Translations under genes and position numbers: made by a program
The notes under the pieces: generated by a model
Seen by the model: only the letters and a program-made list of their open reading frames with translations
Database searches by the model: none
What the model was told of the DNA's origin: nothing
From: Nitrospirota bacterium
GTDB taxonomy: Bacteria > Nitrospirota > Thermodesulfovibrionia > Thermodesulfovibrionales > Magnetobacteriaceae
Assembly: GCA_015233895.1 (NCBI GenBank)
Contig: JADFXG010000031.1
Location: 1 to 39,434 of the forward strand
DNA: 39,434 nucleotides
Direction of reading: 5' to 3'
In this document: in pieces, positions 24,001 to 33,901 of the stretch
How positions within the stretch are numbered: the first letter of the stretch is position 1
How the letters are laid out: every line of letters begins with the position of its first letter

Positions 24001-25635
24001 CTACAGTCTGAATCCCGAAATAGAATCTTTCAGGTGGTGGGCTACCTGAGCTAATTCATTGGCCTCATTAAGCACGTCTGAGGATGCGTTTTCTATTTCC
24101 TGAGCAATTATGGATGTTTTTTCGATATTGCTTGATACGTCTTCGGAGGCGGCTGACTGCTGATCTATTGCAACGGCTATGTGGACTATTTCTTCACTGC
24201 CTCTTTTAACAGCGTCTTCTATAGTATTTAGGAATTCCCCCACCTGTTTAATATATGTGATTGCCTCGTTTACCTTTTGTGAGGACTCCTCCATAGACCT
24301 GGCTGTTTCTTGTGCCTCATTCTGCACAGCGCTTATTCTGTCGGTTATCTCAACAGTGGCTTTAATGGTCCGTTCGGCAAGTTTACGTACCTCATCGGCA
24401 ACAACGGCAAATCCTCTGCCATGCTCCCCGGCACGTGCTGCCTCTATTGCGGCATTTAGTGCAAGCAGGTTTGTCTGATCTGCTATCTCTTTAATTACTG
24501 TGACAATGTCTCCAATCTCAGATGATCTTGAATTAAGTTTTTCTACCATTTCTGCCAAATCTTTTGTTGAATTATATACCTGATCAACTGTCTCTATGGC
24601 TGCTTTCGATATTGTATTGCCCTCACCGGCTATCTTCATAGCCTCCTGAGTTGTCTGAGACGTGGCTGCGGCATTTTTTGAGATGTCTGATATGGTTTGA
24701 CTCATCTCCTCAGCTGACGTTGCTATTTGTGCGGCCTGCATTGCCTGATTTTTAGTCCCCTCTATCATCTTTTCCGCTATTTGTTTTACCGTCCCAACTG
24801 CCGTAACGACATCGTTTGCCGAGCTTATCACTCCACCCACTATTGCTCTTAGAGACATTCCCATCTTGGTTACGTCTGATGACAAACACCCTATTTCATC
24901 ACTGCCATGCCGTGTCGTCTCATCAATAGCAAGGTTACCATTGGCTATCTCTTCAACCGTACCTGTTATCGCAAAAAGCCTGCCGGTTATATTTTTTATG
25001 ATTTGCCAAAACACAATGGCTATTATCAGGGTGACAATTACCAAAACCATTGTTAAATATTTGGCGTGAGCCCAGAATTTATCGTTTATATCATCAATAT
25101 AGACACCGGAGCCGATTATCCAGCCCCATGGCTCAAAGCCCTTTACGTATGAAATCTTTGGAGCTAAAACTGTTGAATTGGGTTTAGCCCATATATATGG
25201 CACAAACCCGGCCTTGTTCTTTTTAACCTCATTAACAAATTCGACAAATAGTTTTGTTCCTTTGGGGTCTTTAAAATCCGAAAGATCCTTACCGTCAAGC
25301 TCTGGTTTATATGGATGCATAATCATCGTCGGGTGCATATCATTTATCCAGAAATACTCCTTCTCTTCATATCTGAGGGCTTTAACCATAGTCATTGCAG
25401 ACTTTTTGGCTTCATCCTCAGTCATTTTACCGTCCTTAGCTTGTTTATAGTAATAGTCCAACACGCTGTAAGCCGTATCTACCAGATGTTTTTGCTTAGT
25501 TTTTTTCTCTTCCTCAAGTGATCCTCTAAGTACTCCCAACGACACTGCTATCACCGAGATAATCCCTAATACACACAACAAAAGGGCAAGCATCAGCTTT
25601 GTTTTAACCCTGAGATTCCTTATAAAATCTAACAC
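24001..25635 (-). CDS. Methyl-accepting chemotaxis protein with single Cache domain
   Basis: A 544-aa chemoreceptor. A short cytoplasmic N-terminus precedes TM1 (~14-35), a periplasmic sCache_2 sensor (~40-185, with [18 protein letters not shown], and [10 protein letters not shown]), TM2 (~190-212), a HAMP domain and a long helical signalling domain. The tip sequence [20 protein letters not shown] and [18 protein letters not shown] identify it without doubt. sCache_2 receptors usually sense small organic acids; the ligand here is unknown. Start is GTG 25635 behind GGGAGGT. No CheA or CheW is encoded nearby. No C-terminal CheR-docking pentapeptide is seen (ends GFRL). Confidence 0.95.
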   Translation of the reverse strand: MLDFIRNLRVKTKLMLALLLCVLGIISVIAVSLGVLRGSLEEEKKTKQKHLVDTAYSVLDYYYKQAKDGKMTEDEAKKSAMTMVKALRYEEKEYFWINDMHPTMIMHPYKPELDGKDLSDFKDPKGTKLFVEFVNEVKKNKAGFVPYIWAKPNSTVLAPKISYVKGFEPWGWIIGSGVYIDDINDKFWAHAKYLTMVLVIVTLIIAIVFWQIIKNITGRLFAITGTVEEIANGNLAIDETTRHGSDEIGCLSSDVTKMGMSLRAIVGGVISSANDVVTAVGTVKQIAEKMIEGTKNQAMQAAQIATSAEEMSQTISDISKNAAATSQTTQEAMKIAGEGNTISKAAIETVDQVYNSTKDLAEMVEKLNSRSSEIGDIVTVIKEIADQTNLLALNAAIEAARAGEHGRGFAVVADEVRKLAERTIKATVEITDRISAVQNEAQETARSMEESSQKVNEAITYIKQVGEFLNTIEDAVKRGSEEIVHIAVAIDQQSAASEDVSSNIEKTSIIAQEIENASSDVLNEANELAQVAHHLKDSISGFRL

Positions 25636-25717
25636 AGCACTACCTCCCGAATGTATTTTTCGTTTATCTTATATATCCAACCAACCAAACACACCGCCAC
25701 TACAAAAAGTATCTCAG

Positions 25718-25747
25718 ATATTAGCAGATTAATATAATATAATGCAA
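25718..25747 (-). promoter_or_regulatory. Candidate sigma70 promoter for chemoreceptor
   Basis: On the minus strand TTGCAT (25742-25747) is followed after 18 bases by TAATAT (25718-25723), 83 bases before the GTG start. I do not see a flagellar sigma28-type site. Confidence 0.4.
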
Positions 25748-25772
25748 TACGCAGAGCTGCCCTGATAAAGCA

Positions 25773-25808
25773 GACAGCAGCCTGTTATAAACACAGCTGG
25801 CTGCTGTC
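25773..25808. terminator. Strong hairpin between patatin and chemoreceptor genes
   Basis: A perfect 10-bp stem (25773-25782 with 25799-25808) encloses a 16-nt loop, 48 bases beyond the patatin stop. It has no clear T-run on either strand, so it may stabilise or end the patatin transcript in a factor-assisted way. Confidence 0.45.
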
Positions 25809-25855
25809 AACATGAGTCAATTTATACTGTTAACACTATCAGCGTGTTAATGTGT

Positions 25856-28144
25856 TTAAATCCATGAAAAAAGTGAGTTAAATTTTTTCATAATCTTCAA
25901 TATTATGAGATTGTGGTCTGCTGCTTCTTTCAACTCTTTTTTAATATTATTATCTACATCTTTATTACATATCGCCATGCCTTTTTCAAGAAACCTCCAA
26001 TTAGTACGTGCAACCGACCTGTCTGTAAAGTCCTTAAAGTCATCTGGCATCATCTTTTCAGTCATGAGATAACCGCTTGTCATCAGAGAGTGGGCTTCGA
26101 TATCACTAAATGAGTCAAGATCAGTTCGAATATTTGAGAGGTACTCCTGACACTCTTTGTTTATACCATAAGAAGTTAGTGGTGATTTAGTTTTCTTTTC
26201 TGAGGGAAGTTCACAGCCAATCCAGTCAACAGGATCCGCCTCGAGTTCTTTTTTCAAATGTAAAAACAGTAATCCTTGTAACAAAGATGAGTGTTTTCTT
26301 GCATACAATTCATCAAATTGAGCGCCTCGAAGGCGTGCCTGAAGGATGCTGTTTGAGCGCATGCCTGCTGATATTGGGTTGCCGGCAGGCGTATCTTCTG
26401 AACTCATTTGCCCGCTTGCGTCACTGACAATTAAGACAGTACAATTTTGCTCTAGTAACGAGGCGCTTCCCTGATTATCGTTAACTCCACCATCCACAAG
26501 ACGTACCACCTTGTCTTTATATAAATCTTTTAGCTCAATAGGTTCAAATACGGCAGGTACGCAAGTTGAGGCTGCAACAGCACGGCCAAGACTGAATTTC
26601 TGGTATTTTGGAGGTGCATCCTCATAATACAAACGTCTTAACCTGTAATTGGCGTCAACTTCTGAGTCAATCCCTGCTGGTGGTTCTCCCATCCATGTAG
26701 CAGTGAATTGGAAATTATGGCCAGTATTCAGGGCAGTTGTGTTAAGTATGAGAATCGGCACATTTGCTTTTCGCAGCCAATTTCCATCTTTCGGATTAAA
26801 ATTCTCCTGAGGTACCCCTGTAGCATCTAATGGCGTTACAACTAAGTCATTAATCCATCGCTCTTTATCATTTTTTCCATCTTTAACTTTTGAAAATATT
26901 TGTTTCTCGTACATCTCTCCTAAACATTCAGTTAGTGATTTTGTTATGTTTGTCAATTTATAAGTTACAGCTTTTTTTAGAATGTTTGCCTGTACACCTG
27001 TAAGAAACTCATCCTCTATTTCGTGTACTATCTTAATATAGTCATCACGATCAATTTTGCTATCAGGCATTGTTTGAAGTAAATTGCGGAGCTTCAGATA
27101 GTAATGTGCGCCTATTATCGAACCACCGGACACACATGATATAACATCTACGTGTCTTAAAATATCACACTCTGCAAGTTTAGCCAAAACCCCGATATGA
27201 AACAAAGATGCCCGAAACCCGCCGCCTGATAAGGCAAGCCCTACTTTACCTATGAATACGGACTTTACAGCCGTTTTATCACCAAGAAAATCTTCTAAAA
27301 CTACCCAAGCTTTTGTTTTATCATCCGGGCTTATATCTATACCCTTAAAACGCGCTAAAGAAACGAGTTGCTTTGCTGTTGATTCATATTCCCAGTCAAG
27401 CTCTTCTTTGATCTTTTTAGCTCTCTTAAAATATTCACGCGCATCATCATAGCATTCCAGGCCAAAATAAGCCTCAGCAATTGTTACTAAAAACCACCAG
27501 TCATTGTTTAAAAACTCATTACCTTGTTTTGAAGGTAAATCTGGAAGTGTTTTGATTATATCATTACGAATCTCATCAGCTTTTTTGCGTCTGTTTTCGG
27601 CAGTCTCAGTTGAGGTTTCTGCTTTTTGGGCAGTTCTTTCCTCTATATAGGCAAGAGCATCAAGGACAAAAGCTGCATTAATAGCCGTATATCCGTAGTC
27701 TTTCTCAACACCATGTTTATATCCGCGCATATAATATGCCAATGAAAGTTCAAGGATACTTTTATTAGCTTCTGTCAGCCATTTGTATTTATAAACTGCT
27801 CCGGCTATTCCAAGTGTTTCCTGACTTTTTGTATTTTTAAGGTCACAATTGTCAGTAAGAATTTTTATAGTATCGTCAAACTTTGAATCATTTGCCAAAT
27901 CTGGGTCTTTGTAAGTACAAAGGGCAAGTTGTTGAGCTAATTTTAAAGATAGTTTGTCTTTTTCATTAGATGGGTCCAACTTTGATAATTCAGTTTGTGC
28001 AATTTCAAGCACTTCTCTGGCTAGCCAAAAGACCCTTTCCTTTTTAAGACTTTTGATTAATTCGATAGCCTCCGTTGCCTCAAATCTTTCACGAGCTATT
28101 ACCCGTTTTTTAATATCCTCTACAGATTTACTTTTTTGCCTCAT
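25856..28144 (-). CDS. Patatin-like phospholipase with helical-repeat N-terminal half
   Basis: A 762-aa soluble protein. The first ~290 residues are helical and include TPR-like stretches (YYMRGYKHGVEK, WWFLVTIAEAYFGLECYDDAREYFKRA), similar in style to TRAFs-binding/DUF4071 regions. The patatin domain follows: oxyanion-hole SGGGFRA (306-312), nucleophile Ser339 in CVSGGS (a Cys replaces the first Gly of G-x-S-x-G), and catalytic Asp551 in VDGGV. It should hydrolyse acyl lipids. No signal peptide or membrane helix is seen. Patatin enzymes linked to sensor or repeat domains occur in membrane-damaging defence systems, but no cyclase or other partner gene is adjacent, so a defence role is a guess. 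The start has GGGGAGACG upstream. Confidence 0.85.
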   Translation of the reverse strand: MRQKSKSVEDIKKRVIARERFEATEAIELIKSLKKERVFWLAREVLEIAQTELSKLDPSNEKDKLSLKLAQQLALCTYKDPDLANDSKFDDTIKILTDNCDLKNTKSQETLGIAGAVYKYKWLTEANKSILELSLAYYMRGYKHGVEKDYGYTAINAAFVLDALAYIEERTAQKAETSTETAENRRKKADEIRNDIIKTLPDLPSKQGNEFLNNDWWFLVTIAEAYFGLECYDDAREYFKRAKKIKEELDWEYESTAKQLVSLARFKGIDISPDDKTKAWVVLEDFLGDKTAVKSVFIGKVGLALSGGGFRASLFHIGVLAKLAECDILRHVDVISCVSGGSIIGAHYYLKLRNLLQTMPDSKIDRDDYIKIVHEIEDEFLTGVQANILKKAVTYKLTNITKSLTECLGEMYEKQIFSKVKDGKNDKERWINDLVVTPLDATGVPQENFNPKDGNWLRKANVPILILNTTALNTGHNFQFTATWMGEPPAGIDSEVDANYRLRRLYYEDAPPKYQKFSLGRAVAASTCVPAVFEPIELKDLYKDKVVRLVDGGVNDNQGSASLLEQNCTVLIVSDASGQMSSEDTPAGNPISAGMRSNSILQARLRGAQFDELYARKHSSLLQGLLFLHLKKELEADPVDWIGCELPSEKKTKSPLTSYGINKECQEYLSNIRTDLDSFSDIEAHSLMTSGYLMTEKMMPDDFKDFTDRSVARTNWRFLEKGMAICNKDVDNNIKKELKEAADHNLIILKIMKKFNSLFSWI

Positions 28145-28211
28145 AGTTTCGTCTCCCCTTACCTTAGTATTTGTTTACGAATATACGCTTGTGGGTTCTT
28201 TGCATGTTAAT

Positions 28212-28252
28212 GTTCTGTCATAGCAGAACTAAAATAAACACAGTCTGCTATG
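28212..28252 (-). promoter_or_regulatory. Overlapping alternative hairpins in patatin 5' region
   Basis: A 9-bp perfect inverted repeat (28219-28227 with 28244-28252, CATAGCAGA/TCTGCTATG) overlaps a second possible hairpin (28212-28217 with 28224-28229, GTTCTG/CAGAAC). The two cannot form together. They lie 70-110 bases upstream of the patatin start and downstream of its candidate promoter, so they could be an operator or a 5' leader switch. Confidence 0.45.
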
Positions 28253-28279
28253 TAATGATTAATGTTTTCCACAGGCTTT

Positions 28280-28309
28280 ATTTTATATGTTTTTTGTATT
28301 ATTTTGCAA
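28280..28309 (-). promoter_or_regulatory. Candidate promoter of patatin gene
   Basis: On the minus strand TTGCAA (28304-28309) and TAAAAT (28280-28285) are 18 bases apart, leaving a 5' leader of about 130 bases before the patatin start. With the hairpins listed next to it, this accounts for most of the 326-base gap at 28145-28470, in which I see no gene. Confidence 0.5.
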
Positions 28310-28318
28310 GAATTTGTT

Positions 28319-28367
28319 AAACCCCACGTTGGAGCAACAAACACCGTGTTTCAGGGGAGTGGGGTTT
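28319..28367 (-). terminator. Nested hairpin, likely end of clpC-tlpA-DUF4416 transcript
   Basis: An outer 9-bp perfect stem (28319-28327 with 28359-28367, AAACCCCAC/GTGGGGTTT) encloses smaller possible hairpins (GTTG/CAAC and AAACA/TGTTT). It lies ~100 bases beyond the DUF4416 stop on the minus strand. The sequence after it is only moderately U-rich. A structured RNA is the alternative, but I recognise no family. Confidence 0.5.
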
Positions 28368-28470
28368 CAGGGGAAGGGCAGAGCCACTCTTAAAAAGGAG
28401 CATAAAGATATATCAGATAACATATTGATAACAATAGGTGATTTGGCAACGTAATTTTTCTGTATTAATG

Positions 28471-28998
28471 TCATTTTCCTAACAATTTATCTTTAAACAA
28501 TTTACGCACTTTGTTTAAAAGCTTAAGAGTCTCACACTTTGTAAAATCCGTATAAGTGAAAAGATATGGTTTGAAGTTATCCCTCAAATAGATTAAAGTT
28601 GTCTCGGCATATATTCCGTTTTTCAGATATATCCTGTGTGCACGGTTTTTGGTTGTTGGTAGCACCACTTTGGCAAGGGTCAGATAGCCTGGGTCTATGT
28701 TTATTTTTCTACTGCCATCAATTGAGAGAGCTTTCTCAATCGCGATTGTCTTTAGTTTGGTCTCAGCAATTAATCCGGTGCTTATTAAATTGTCAAAGAA
28801 AACAAAACGCCTCTTTATGGGTGAGCCAAGCTCATTGGCATAATAAACTGAATGGTCCCATAGAGTTTCATCAGATTCAATGGAAATCTGACCAAACTCA
28901 GCAGTTAATAACTCCTCTGCCTGCTCAAGATACGTATTGTGAGCGTATAGAAGACCGGCGAACAAAACCCCCTGTTCAGATTCCCCGGATGGAGGCAA
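28471..28998 (-). CDS. DUF4416 family protein
   Basis: A 175-aa cytoplasmic protein of a conserved uncharacterised family. Signature stretches are FAGLLYAHNTYLEQAEELL, DETLWDHSVYYANELG, IKRRFVFFDNLI, IDPGYLTLAKVVLPTTKNR, RIYLKNGIYAETTLIY and FTYTDF. The start codon read here is TTG directly after the stop of the upstream thioredoxin gene, so translation is probably coupled. The family typically has a near-identical length, so the frame is complete. Its function is unknown; in this gene group it may be a passenger of the clpC-tlpA transcript. Confidence 0.85.
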   Translation of the reverse strand: MPPSGESEQGVLFAGLLYAHNTYLEQAEELLTAEFGQISIESDETLWDHSVYYANELGSPIKRRFVFFDNLISTGLIAETKLKTIAIEKALSIDGSRKINIDPGYLTLAKVVLPTTKNRAHRIYLKNGIYAETTLIYLRDNFKPYLFTYTDFTKCETLKLLNKVRKLFKDKLLGK

Positions 28999-29529
28999 TT
29001 ATATCCGGCTTAGCAATTCACTAAGCAGCTCTTTTCCTGATGAGGTCTGCCAGTCCAGAGGCCCCAGTATACGTCTAACTACAATTCCGTTTTTATCTAT
29101 CAGATAGGTCTCAGGCACTCCGGTAAGCCCAAATGAACGGGCTGCACCGCTTGAATCCGTATAAACCGGAAAGTCATACTTATGCTTTTTCATAAAACTC
29201 TGTGCCGATGACATATCATCTCTGAATAAGACGGTCACTATGTTTACGTTCTGGCCGGATTTCTCATCATTGTAAAAACTTTGCAAAGACGGTATTTCAT
29301 CCTTGCAAGAGGGACACCATGTTGCCCAGAAATTAATTATTAAGGGCTTTCCTTTGAACGCATCATAAGTTACCGCTTTGCCGCCTGAGTCGGTAAATGT
29401 AAAAGCTGGTACCGTTGTGCCCTCTACCATGTTTATGTTTGCTACCTGTCCCTTTTTCTTGCCAAGCTGTAAGACAACAACCGCAGCCACTATTAACACC
29501 CCAAGTATCAAAGCCTTTGATGTTTTCAT
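28999..29529 (-). CDS. TlpA/ResA-like membrane-anchored thioredoxin
   Basis: A 176-aa thiol-disulfide oxidoreductase. An N-terminal hydrophobic segment (~7-21) anchors it, with the thioredoxin fold outside the cytoplasm. The active site is WCPSC (Cys72, Cys75) in INFWATWCPSCKDEIP, and the cis-proline loop is GVPETYLID. These features are typical of the TlpA/ResA/CcmG group, which reduces apocytochrome c or other exported proteins. No cytochrome maturation genes are in the window. It lies 37 bases after clpC, probably in the same transcript. Confidence 0.9.
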   Translation of the reverse strand: MKTSKALILGVLIVAAVVVLQLGKKKGQVANINMVEGTTVPAFTFTDSGGKAVTYDAFKGKPLIINFWATWCPSCKDEIPSLQSFYNDEKSGQNVNIVTVLFRDDMSSAQSFMKKHKYDFPVYTDSSGAARSFGLTGVPETYLIDKNGIVVRRILGPLDWQTSSGKELLSELLSRI

Positions 29530-29566
29530 CTAATTGCGCTTACCTTTGCATATTTCATGTATCACT

Positions 29567-32023
29567 TTAATTAACTCCTCCTAAGTCTATGGCAGCAAAC
29601 TCTAAATCCTCTGCCTCTGTAAACGCCGGTGCATTGTCCCGTAACACTATCCGCAGTTTGCTGATGTTTTTAAAGCTGCCCTTTAAGATCTCCTCAGAAA
29701 GCTGGTCATCAATTTCTTTCTGTATAGCTCTTCTCATAGGCCTTGCACCGTATGCCGGTTGATAGTATTTCTCAATCAACCAGTCTTTTACAGTGTAGTC
29801 AAGCTCTATGTACAGATCCTGGTCTATAAGCTGTTTGTTAGTATCTCCTATAAGTAAGTCAATTATTGAGTACAAGTCAGCTTTTTCCAGCGGGTGAAAC
29901 ACCACGGTTTCATCTATCCGGTTCAGAAACTCAGGATTAAAGGTCTTTTTCAGTTCATCTAAAACTGTGTCTTTCAGCTTTGAGTAAACGTCAGACTTAG
30001 CTTTCCTTTGAAATCCAAGAGGAGTAGCCTTTTCTATTAACCTTGCACCCAGATTTGAAGTCATTATTATGACGGTGTTTTTAAAATCCACCTTTCTACC
30101 GGAACTGTCGGTAAGAACGCCATCATCCAGAATCTGAAGCAACACGTTAAACACATCGTAGTGGGCTTTTTCAAGTTCATCAAACAGAACAACCGAGTAG
30201 GGTTTTTTCCTAACCTTTTCAGTTAACTGTCCTCCGTCGTCGTATCCGATGTAGCCGGGAGGTGCGCCCGTAAGACGCGACACATTGAACCGCTCCATAT
30301 ACTCAGACATGTCCAGTTTTATCAGAGCCTTCTCATCGTTAAACAAAAACTCGGCAAGTGCTCGTGCCAACTCTGTTTTTCCAACCCCTGTGGGTCCAAG
30401 AAAGAAAAATGACCCAACTGGTTTCCTTCTGTTTTTTATTCCGGCTCTTGAGCGCCGAATTGCCCTGCACACGGCGCTTATGGCATCGTCCTGAGAGATA
30501 ATTCTTTTGTGGATTTCATCCTCCATGTGTAAGAGCCGCTCTGTCTCCTCCTCCTCAAGTCTGGAAAGAGGGATACCTGTCATCTTGGAAACCGTATAAG
30601 CTATATCATCCTCTGCAAGTACAGAGATCTCCCTGCTGAGGTTTTCTTGCCACTTTCTTTGTGTAATATAGTGGAGTTTCTTGTGTTTTTCCTCTTCGCC
30701 TCTTACGGCTGCTGCCCGTTCTATGTCGTTTAATTTTATATACAGGGCTTTTTCCTTGTACAGCCTTTCAAGGTCTTTCTCTATGTCTCTAAGTTCCTCA
30801 GGAGGTGTGAAACGCTTTAACTTAATACGTGAACCAGTCTCATCTATAACGTCAATTGCCTTATCTGGGAGGTTTCTGTCAGTGATGTAGAGGTCAGAAA
30901 GCTTAGCAGCCGCTGCAATAGCGGCTCCGGTTATCTTCACACCGTGATATGACTCGTACCGGCTCTTTAAACCGCTCAGTATTCTTATTGTGTCTTCAAC
31001 TGTGGGCGGCTGTATGTAAATTGGCTGAAAACGCCTTTCAAGTGCGCCGTCTTTCTCGATGTACTTCCGGAATTCGTTTGACGTTGTGGCTCCTATGCAC
31101 TGTATCTCTCCCCTTGAAAGGGCAGGTTTAAGCATACTTGAGGCATCCACTGAGCCCTCTGCAGCCCCAGCTCCAATCAGCGTGTGAAACTCATCAATAA
31201 ACAGAATTATATTGTCAGACTGCCGTATTTCTTTCATAATCACTTTTAGTCTTTCTTCAAACTGCCCTCTGTACTTGGTGCCGGCTATCATAGCGCCTAA
31301 ATCAAGTGAGATTATTCTCTTTCCTATCAGATTTTCCGGTATGTCACCTGTGTTGATTTTGTGTGCCAACCCCTCAACAACAGCGGTCTTTCCAACTCCG
31401 GGTTCACCAACAATGGCCGGATTATTTTTTATCCTGCGTCCTAAGACCTGTAAAATCCTCTCTATCTCGTCCTCACGCCCTATCACAGGGTCAAGAAGCC
31501 CCTCGGCAGCCATCTGAGTGAGATCTCTGCCAAACTCATTCAGAGCCGGTGTGTTGGTTTTCCTTACCTTTGTAAACGCCTGACCCCTCATAGACAGGTT
31601 TATGGTCAACTGCCTTGCCCCAAGGAGGTTTGCTCCGAGGCTTCTCAATATCTTACCACCTATACCGTCATCCTCACGAATCAACCCCAAAAGAAGGTGC
31701 TCGCTCCCTATGTAGTTATGTCCCAGTAGCCGTGCCTCTTCAACAGCCAGTTCCAGTACTTTCTTAGCGCGTGGAGTAAAGGGTATCTCACCAAACGTCA
31801 GAAGATTTGAACCGGCGGGAAGGTTCCTCTCCACCTCCATGCGTAAATCCTCGGTTGCAACTCCCATCTTGCGCAGTATCGTAACAGGCAAGCCGTCTTT
31901 ATCCCTGAGGACCGCTAAAAGCAGATGCTCTGTACCAAGATAATCGTTCTGCCTGCTCTCAGCCTCTTCTTTTGCATATATTATTACTTTTCTGCCTCTT
32001 TCAGTAAATTTTTCAAACATCAT
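29567..32023 (-). CDS. clpC: ClpC-type AAA+ unfoldase
   Basis: An 818-aa two-ring AAA+ protein that unfolds substrates for ClpP. It has a repeated Clp N domain ([19 protein letters not shown] and [19 protein letters not shown]), a first ATPase with GEPGVGKT and [12 protein letters not shown], a short middle coiled region with a UVR-like segment (~410-450), and a second ATPase with [21 protein letters not shown] and LFDELEKAH. Length and middle region separate it from ClpB (longer) and ClpA. The start is 32023, though the next Met (32020) has equally good spacing from AGAGG. No mcsA, mcsB or ctsR is nearby, unlike in Firmicutes. It has its own candidate promoter after minE. Confidence 0.93.
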   Translation of the reverse strand: MMFEKFTERGRKVIIYAKEEAESRQNDYLGTEHLLLAVLRDKDGLPVTILRKMGVATEDLRMEVERNLPAGSNLLTFGEIPFTPRAKKVLELAVEEARLLGHNYIGSEHLLLGLIREDDGIGGKILRSLGANLLGARQLTINLSMRGQAFTKVRKTNTPALNEFGRDLTQMAAEGLLDPVIGREDEIERILQVLGRRIKNNPAIVGEPGVGKTAVVEGLAHKINTGDIPENLIGKRIISLDLGAMIAGTKYRGQFEERLKVIMKEIRQSDNIILFIDEFHTLIGAGAAEGSVDASSMLKPALSRGEIQCIGATTSNEFRKYIEKDGALERRFQPIYIQPPTVEDTIRILSGLKSRYESYHGVKITGAAIAAAAKLSDLYITDRNLPDKAIDVIDETGSRIKLKRFTPPEELRDIEKDLERLYKEKALYIKLNDIERAAAVRGEEEKHKKLHYITQRKWQENLSREISVLAEDDIAYTVSKMTGIPLSRLEEEETERLLHMEDEIHKRIISQDDAISAVCRAIRRSRAGIKNRRKPVGSFFFLGPTGVGKTELARALAEFLFNDEKALIKLDMSEYMERFNVSRLTGAPPGYIGYDDGGQLTEKVRKKPYSVVLFDELEKAHYDVFNVLLQILDDGVLTDSSGRKVDFKNTVIIMTSNLGARLIEKATPLGFQRKAKSDVYSKLKDTVLDELKKTFNPEFLNRIDETVVFHPLEKADLYSIIDLLIGDTNKQLIDQDLYIELDYTVKDWLIEKYYQPAYGARPMRRAIQKEIDDQLSEEILKGSFKNISKLRIVLRDNAPAFTEAEDLEFAAIDLGGVN

Positions 32024-32092
32024 TCACACCTCTGTTAGTTCTTACCTTACGCCGTTTGCAATGTCACTGCCTTTTATTTGTCCCACATATAT

Positions 32093-32122
32093 AACATAAA
32101 TTTTCCATATCTTAGTTGTCAA
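32093..32122 (-). promoter_or_regulatory. Candidate clpC promoter
   Basis: On the minus strand a perfect TTGACA (32117-32122) is followed after 18 bases by TATGTT (32093-32098), about 70 bases before the clpC start. No CtsR-type or CIRCE-type operator is seen in the gap. Confidence 0.55.
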
Positions 32123-32160
32123 TATCAAAATGCTCCCTTATTTTTTAGAATAAAATGTTT

Positions 32161-32406
32161 TTAGTTATTTTTTGTAAATGGAATACTTATTGACAATTCT
32201 ATATACTTATTTTCATTCATGACCTCAAGCTCTATCCTGCTTGTATCCAACTGTTGATACTTAGCAAAGAGTGATTCCACATCGCCTCTGACACTTTCTA
32301 TAAAATTAACAGGCAGGCCTTTTCTTTCATAAGAGAGCACCATTTTTAATCTCTCCTTAGCCTTATCAGAGGAAGTAGCTTTCTTAAAATAACTGAATAT
32401 GGACAT
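32161..32406 (-). CDS. minE: MinE, topological specificity factor of division-site selection
   Basis: An 81-aa protein. It begins with a short amphipathic membrane-targeting helix (SIFSYFKK), then SDKAKERLKMVLSYERKG, the segment that binds and stimulates MinD ATPase, and a C-terminal dimerisation region (IELEVMNENKYIELSISIPF). It is last in the minC-minD-minE cluster, three bases after minD. Length is near the usual ~88. With MinD it should produce pole-to-pole oscillation that keeps MinC away from midcell. Confidence 0.92.
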   Translation of the reverse strand: MSIFSYFKKATSSDKAKERLKMVLSYERKGLPVNFIESVRGDVESLFAKYQQLDTSRIELEVMNENKYIELSISIPFTKNN

Positions 32407-32409
32407 GGT

Positions 32410-33192
32410 TTAGCCCCTCCATAACCAACTAAAAAGTCCTTTATTATTTTTTAGTTCATCAAACGGAATATCCTTTCCCTCCATCCGATGAGCTACATTC
32501 ATCAGTGCATTTGCCACTAAAGAGTTTTTTGAAAGCACAATAGGCTCCCCTTTGTTGGTATAGTCCACCATTTTTTCGTCATCAGGGATAACTCCAATTT
32601 TTTTGATATGCAGGATATCCTCGATATCCTCAACGGAGAGCATTTCGCCCTTTTTAACCTGATGAATCTTTATCCGGTTTACAAGCAGCCTTATATGGGT
32701 TTTTTCCATAGACTCAAGAAGCCCGATAATTCTGTCAGCGTCCCTTACAGAGGAAACCTCAGGGTTTACCACCACTATGGCCTCCTCAGCCGGAGTTGCC
32801 GCAGTTATAAACCCGCCCTCTATCCCAGCCGGGGAATCAATGAATATGTAGTCAAAGTTATCCCTTACCGTGTTTATGATTTCCATGAGTTGTTCCGGTT
32901 TAACTGCTTCTTTGTTTTTTGTTTGTGAAGCCGGAAGCAGACACAGCGGGTATCCTCTTTTATCTTTAACGAATGCTTTTTCTGCTTTAACCGTGCCGTT
33001 AACAATATCTACAATATCATAAACTATTCTTTTTTCCAGCCCCAGAATCATATCAAGGTTTCTAAGGCCAATATCGGCATCCAAAGTTAACACTCTCTTT
33101 CCAAGCATTGCCAGTGCTGTTCCCAGGTTTGCGGTTACAGTGGTTTTCCCTACTCCGCCTTTCCCCGATGTTACTACTATTATTCTTGACAT
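32410..33192 (-). CDS. minD: MinD, septum-site-determining ATPase
   Basis: A 260-aa deviant-Walker ATPase that binds the membrane in its ATP form and recruits MinC and MinE. The deviant Walker A is SGKGGVGKTT (residues ~9-18); other motifs are LDADIGLRNLD, DSPAGIEGGF and NPEVSSVRDADR. The C-terminus (DELKNNKGLFSWLWRG) is an amphipathic membrane-targeting helix. The gene lies 11 bases after minC and 3 before minE, so the three are one operon. Confidence 0.96.
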   Translation of the reverse strand: MSRIIVVTSGKGGVGKTTVTANLGTALAMLGKRVLTLDADIGLRNLDMILGLEKRIVYDIVDIVNGTVKAEKAFVKDKRGYPLCLLPASQTKNKEAVKPEQLMEIINTVRDNFDYIFIDSPAGIEGGFITAATPAEEAIVVVNPEVSSVRDADRIIGLLESMEKTHIRLLVNRIKIHQVKKGEMLSVEDIEDILHIKKIGVIPDDEKMVDYTNKGEPIVLSKNSLVANALMNVAHRMEGKDIPFDELKNNKGLFSWLWRG

Positions 33193-33203
33193 TATAAAGA
33201 CTC

Positions 33204-33812
33204 CTATACTTTTTCTATGTTTATAGAGTTATCAGTTATGTATGCTTTTTCCGGGATATCCGGCAGCTCATCAATGTTGTCAGGGGATTTAGCGATATGG
33301 TTAGCGATTCTTAACTGTTGAGGTTTTAAGTTAAGAGACACTACCATTGCCGTTTCATCGCCTGAGGCGCCAGCGTGAGCCACTCCTTTCATCGTGCCCA
33401 ATACAATTATATTGCCTGTGGCAACAATGTATGCGTTAGCGTTAACAGTGCCAAAAATCAGGACATCACCATCGTATTCAATTTTTTGCCCGCCGCGTAT
33501 GGTTTGATTTAAAGTTAACAGCGATTTTTTGTGAGTAGTCTGAACATTAGCCTTGTTAGAGCTTTCTTTTGCATGAAAATCACTTTTAATTTCTAACAGT
33601 ATGGCATTATGCTGTTCAAATATCTTAAGGATTTTGTTTATATGGTTAGTTTCCAGAACAAGTCCATTGGTATTGATCAAAATCCTAGAGTTATTAAAAA
33701 ATGGCGTATTCAGTCTCAGTTCAATCTCATCAATGTTTTCATCTGCTGTGAGGGTAGTATCTAAACTAAGTAAAAGTGCCGGAACTGTAACCCCTTTAAC
33801 ATCTACTCCCAT
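33204..33812 (-). CDS. minC: MinC, FtsZ assembly inhibitor
   Basis: A 202-aa protein. The N-terminal domain (~1-85) binds FtsZ and is poorly conserved. The C-terminal beta-helix (~105-190) is typical: TIRGGQKIEYDGDVLIFGTVNANAYIVATGNIIVLGTMKGVAHAGASGD, here given as overlapping landmarks RGGQ, GDV, GxV.A.A...G.I...G...G.AHAG. It forms dimers and binds MinD. It heads the minCDE operon. Confidence 0.92.
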   Translation of the reverse strand: MGVDVKGVTVPALLLSLDTTLTADENIDEIELRLNTPFFNNSRILINTNGLVLETNHINKILKIFEQHNAILLEIKSDFHAKESSNKANVQTTHKKSLLTLNQTIRGGQKIEYDGDVLIFGTVNANAYIVATGNIIVLGTMKGVAHAGASGDETAMVVSLNLKPQQLRIANHIAKSPDNIDELPDIPEKAYITDNSINIEKV

Positions 33813-33901
33813 AAGTTATAAAAATCCCCTGCTTTGCACACTTTATATTTGACCTCCGACAACATTTAGTTTATCATTGGTATTATAAAAAAAACAAGGA
33901 A

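Noticed and set aside
28319-28367. Riboswitch
   Set aside because: It lies upstream of the patatin promoter and does not match any riboswitch consensus I know; a terminator is simpler.
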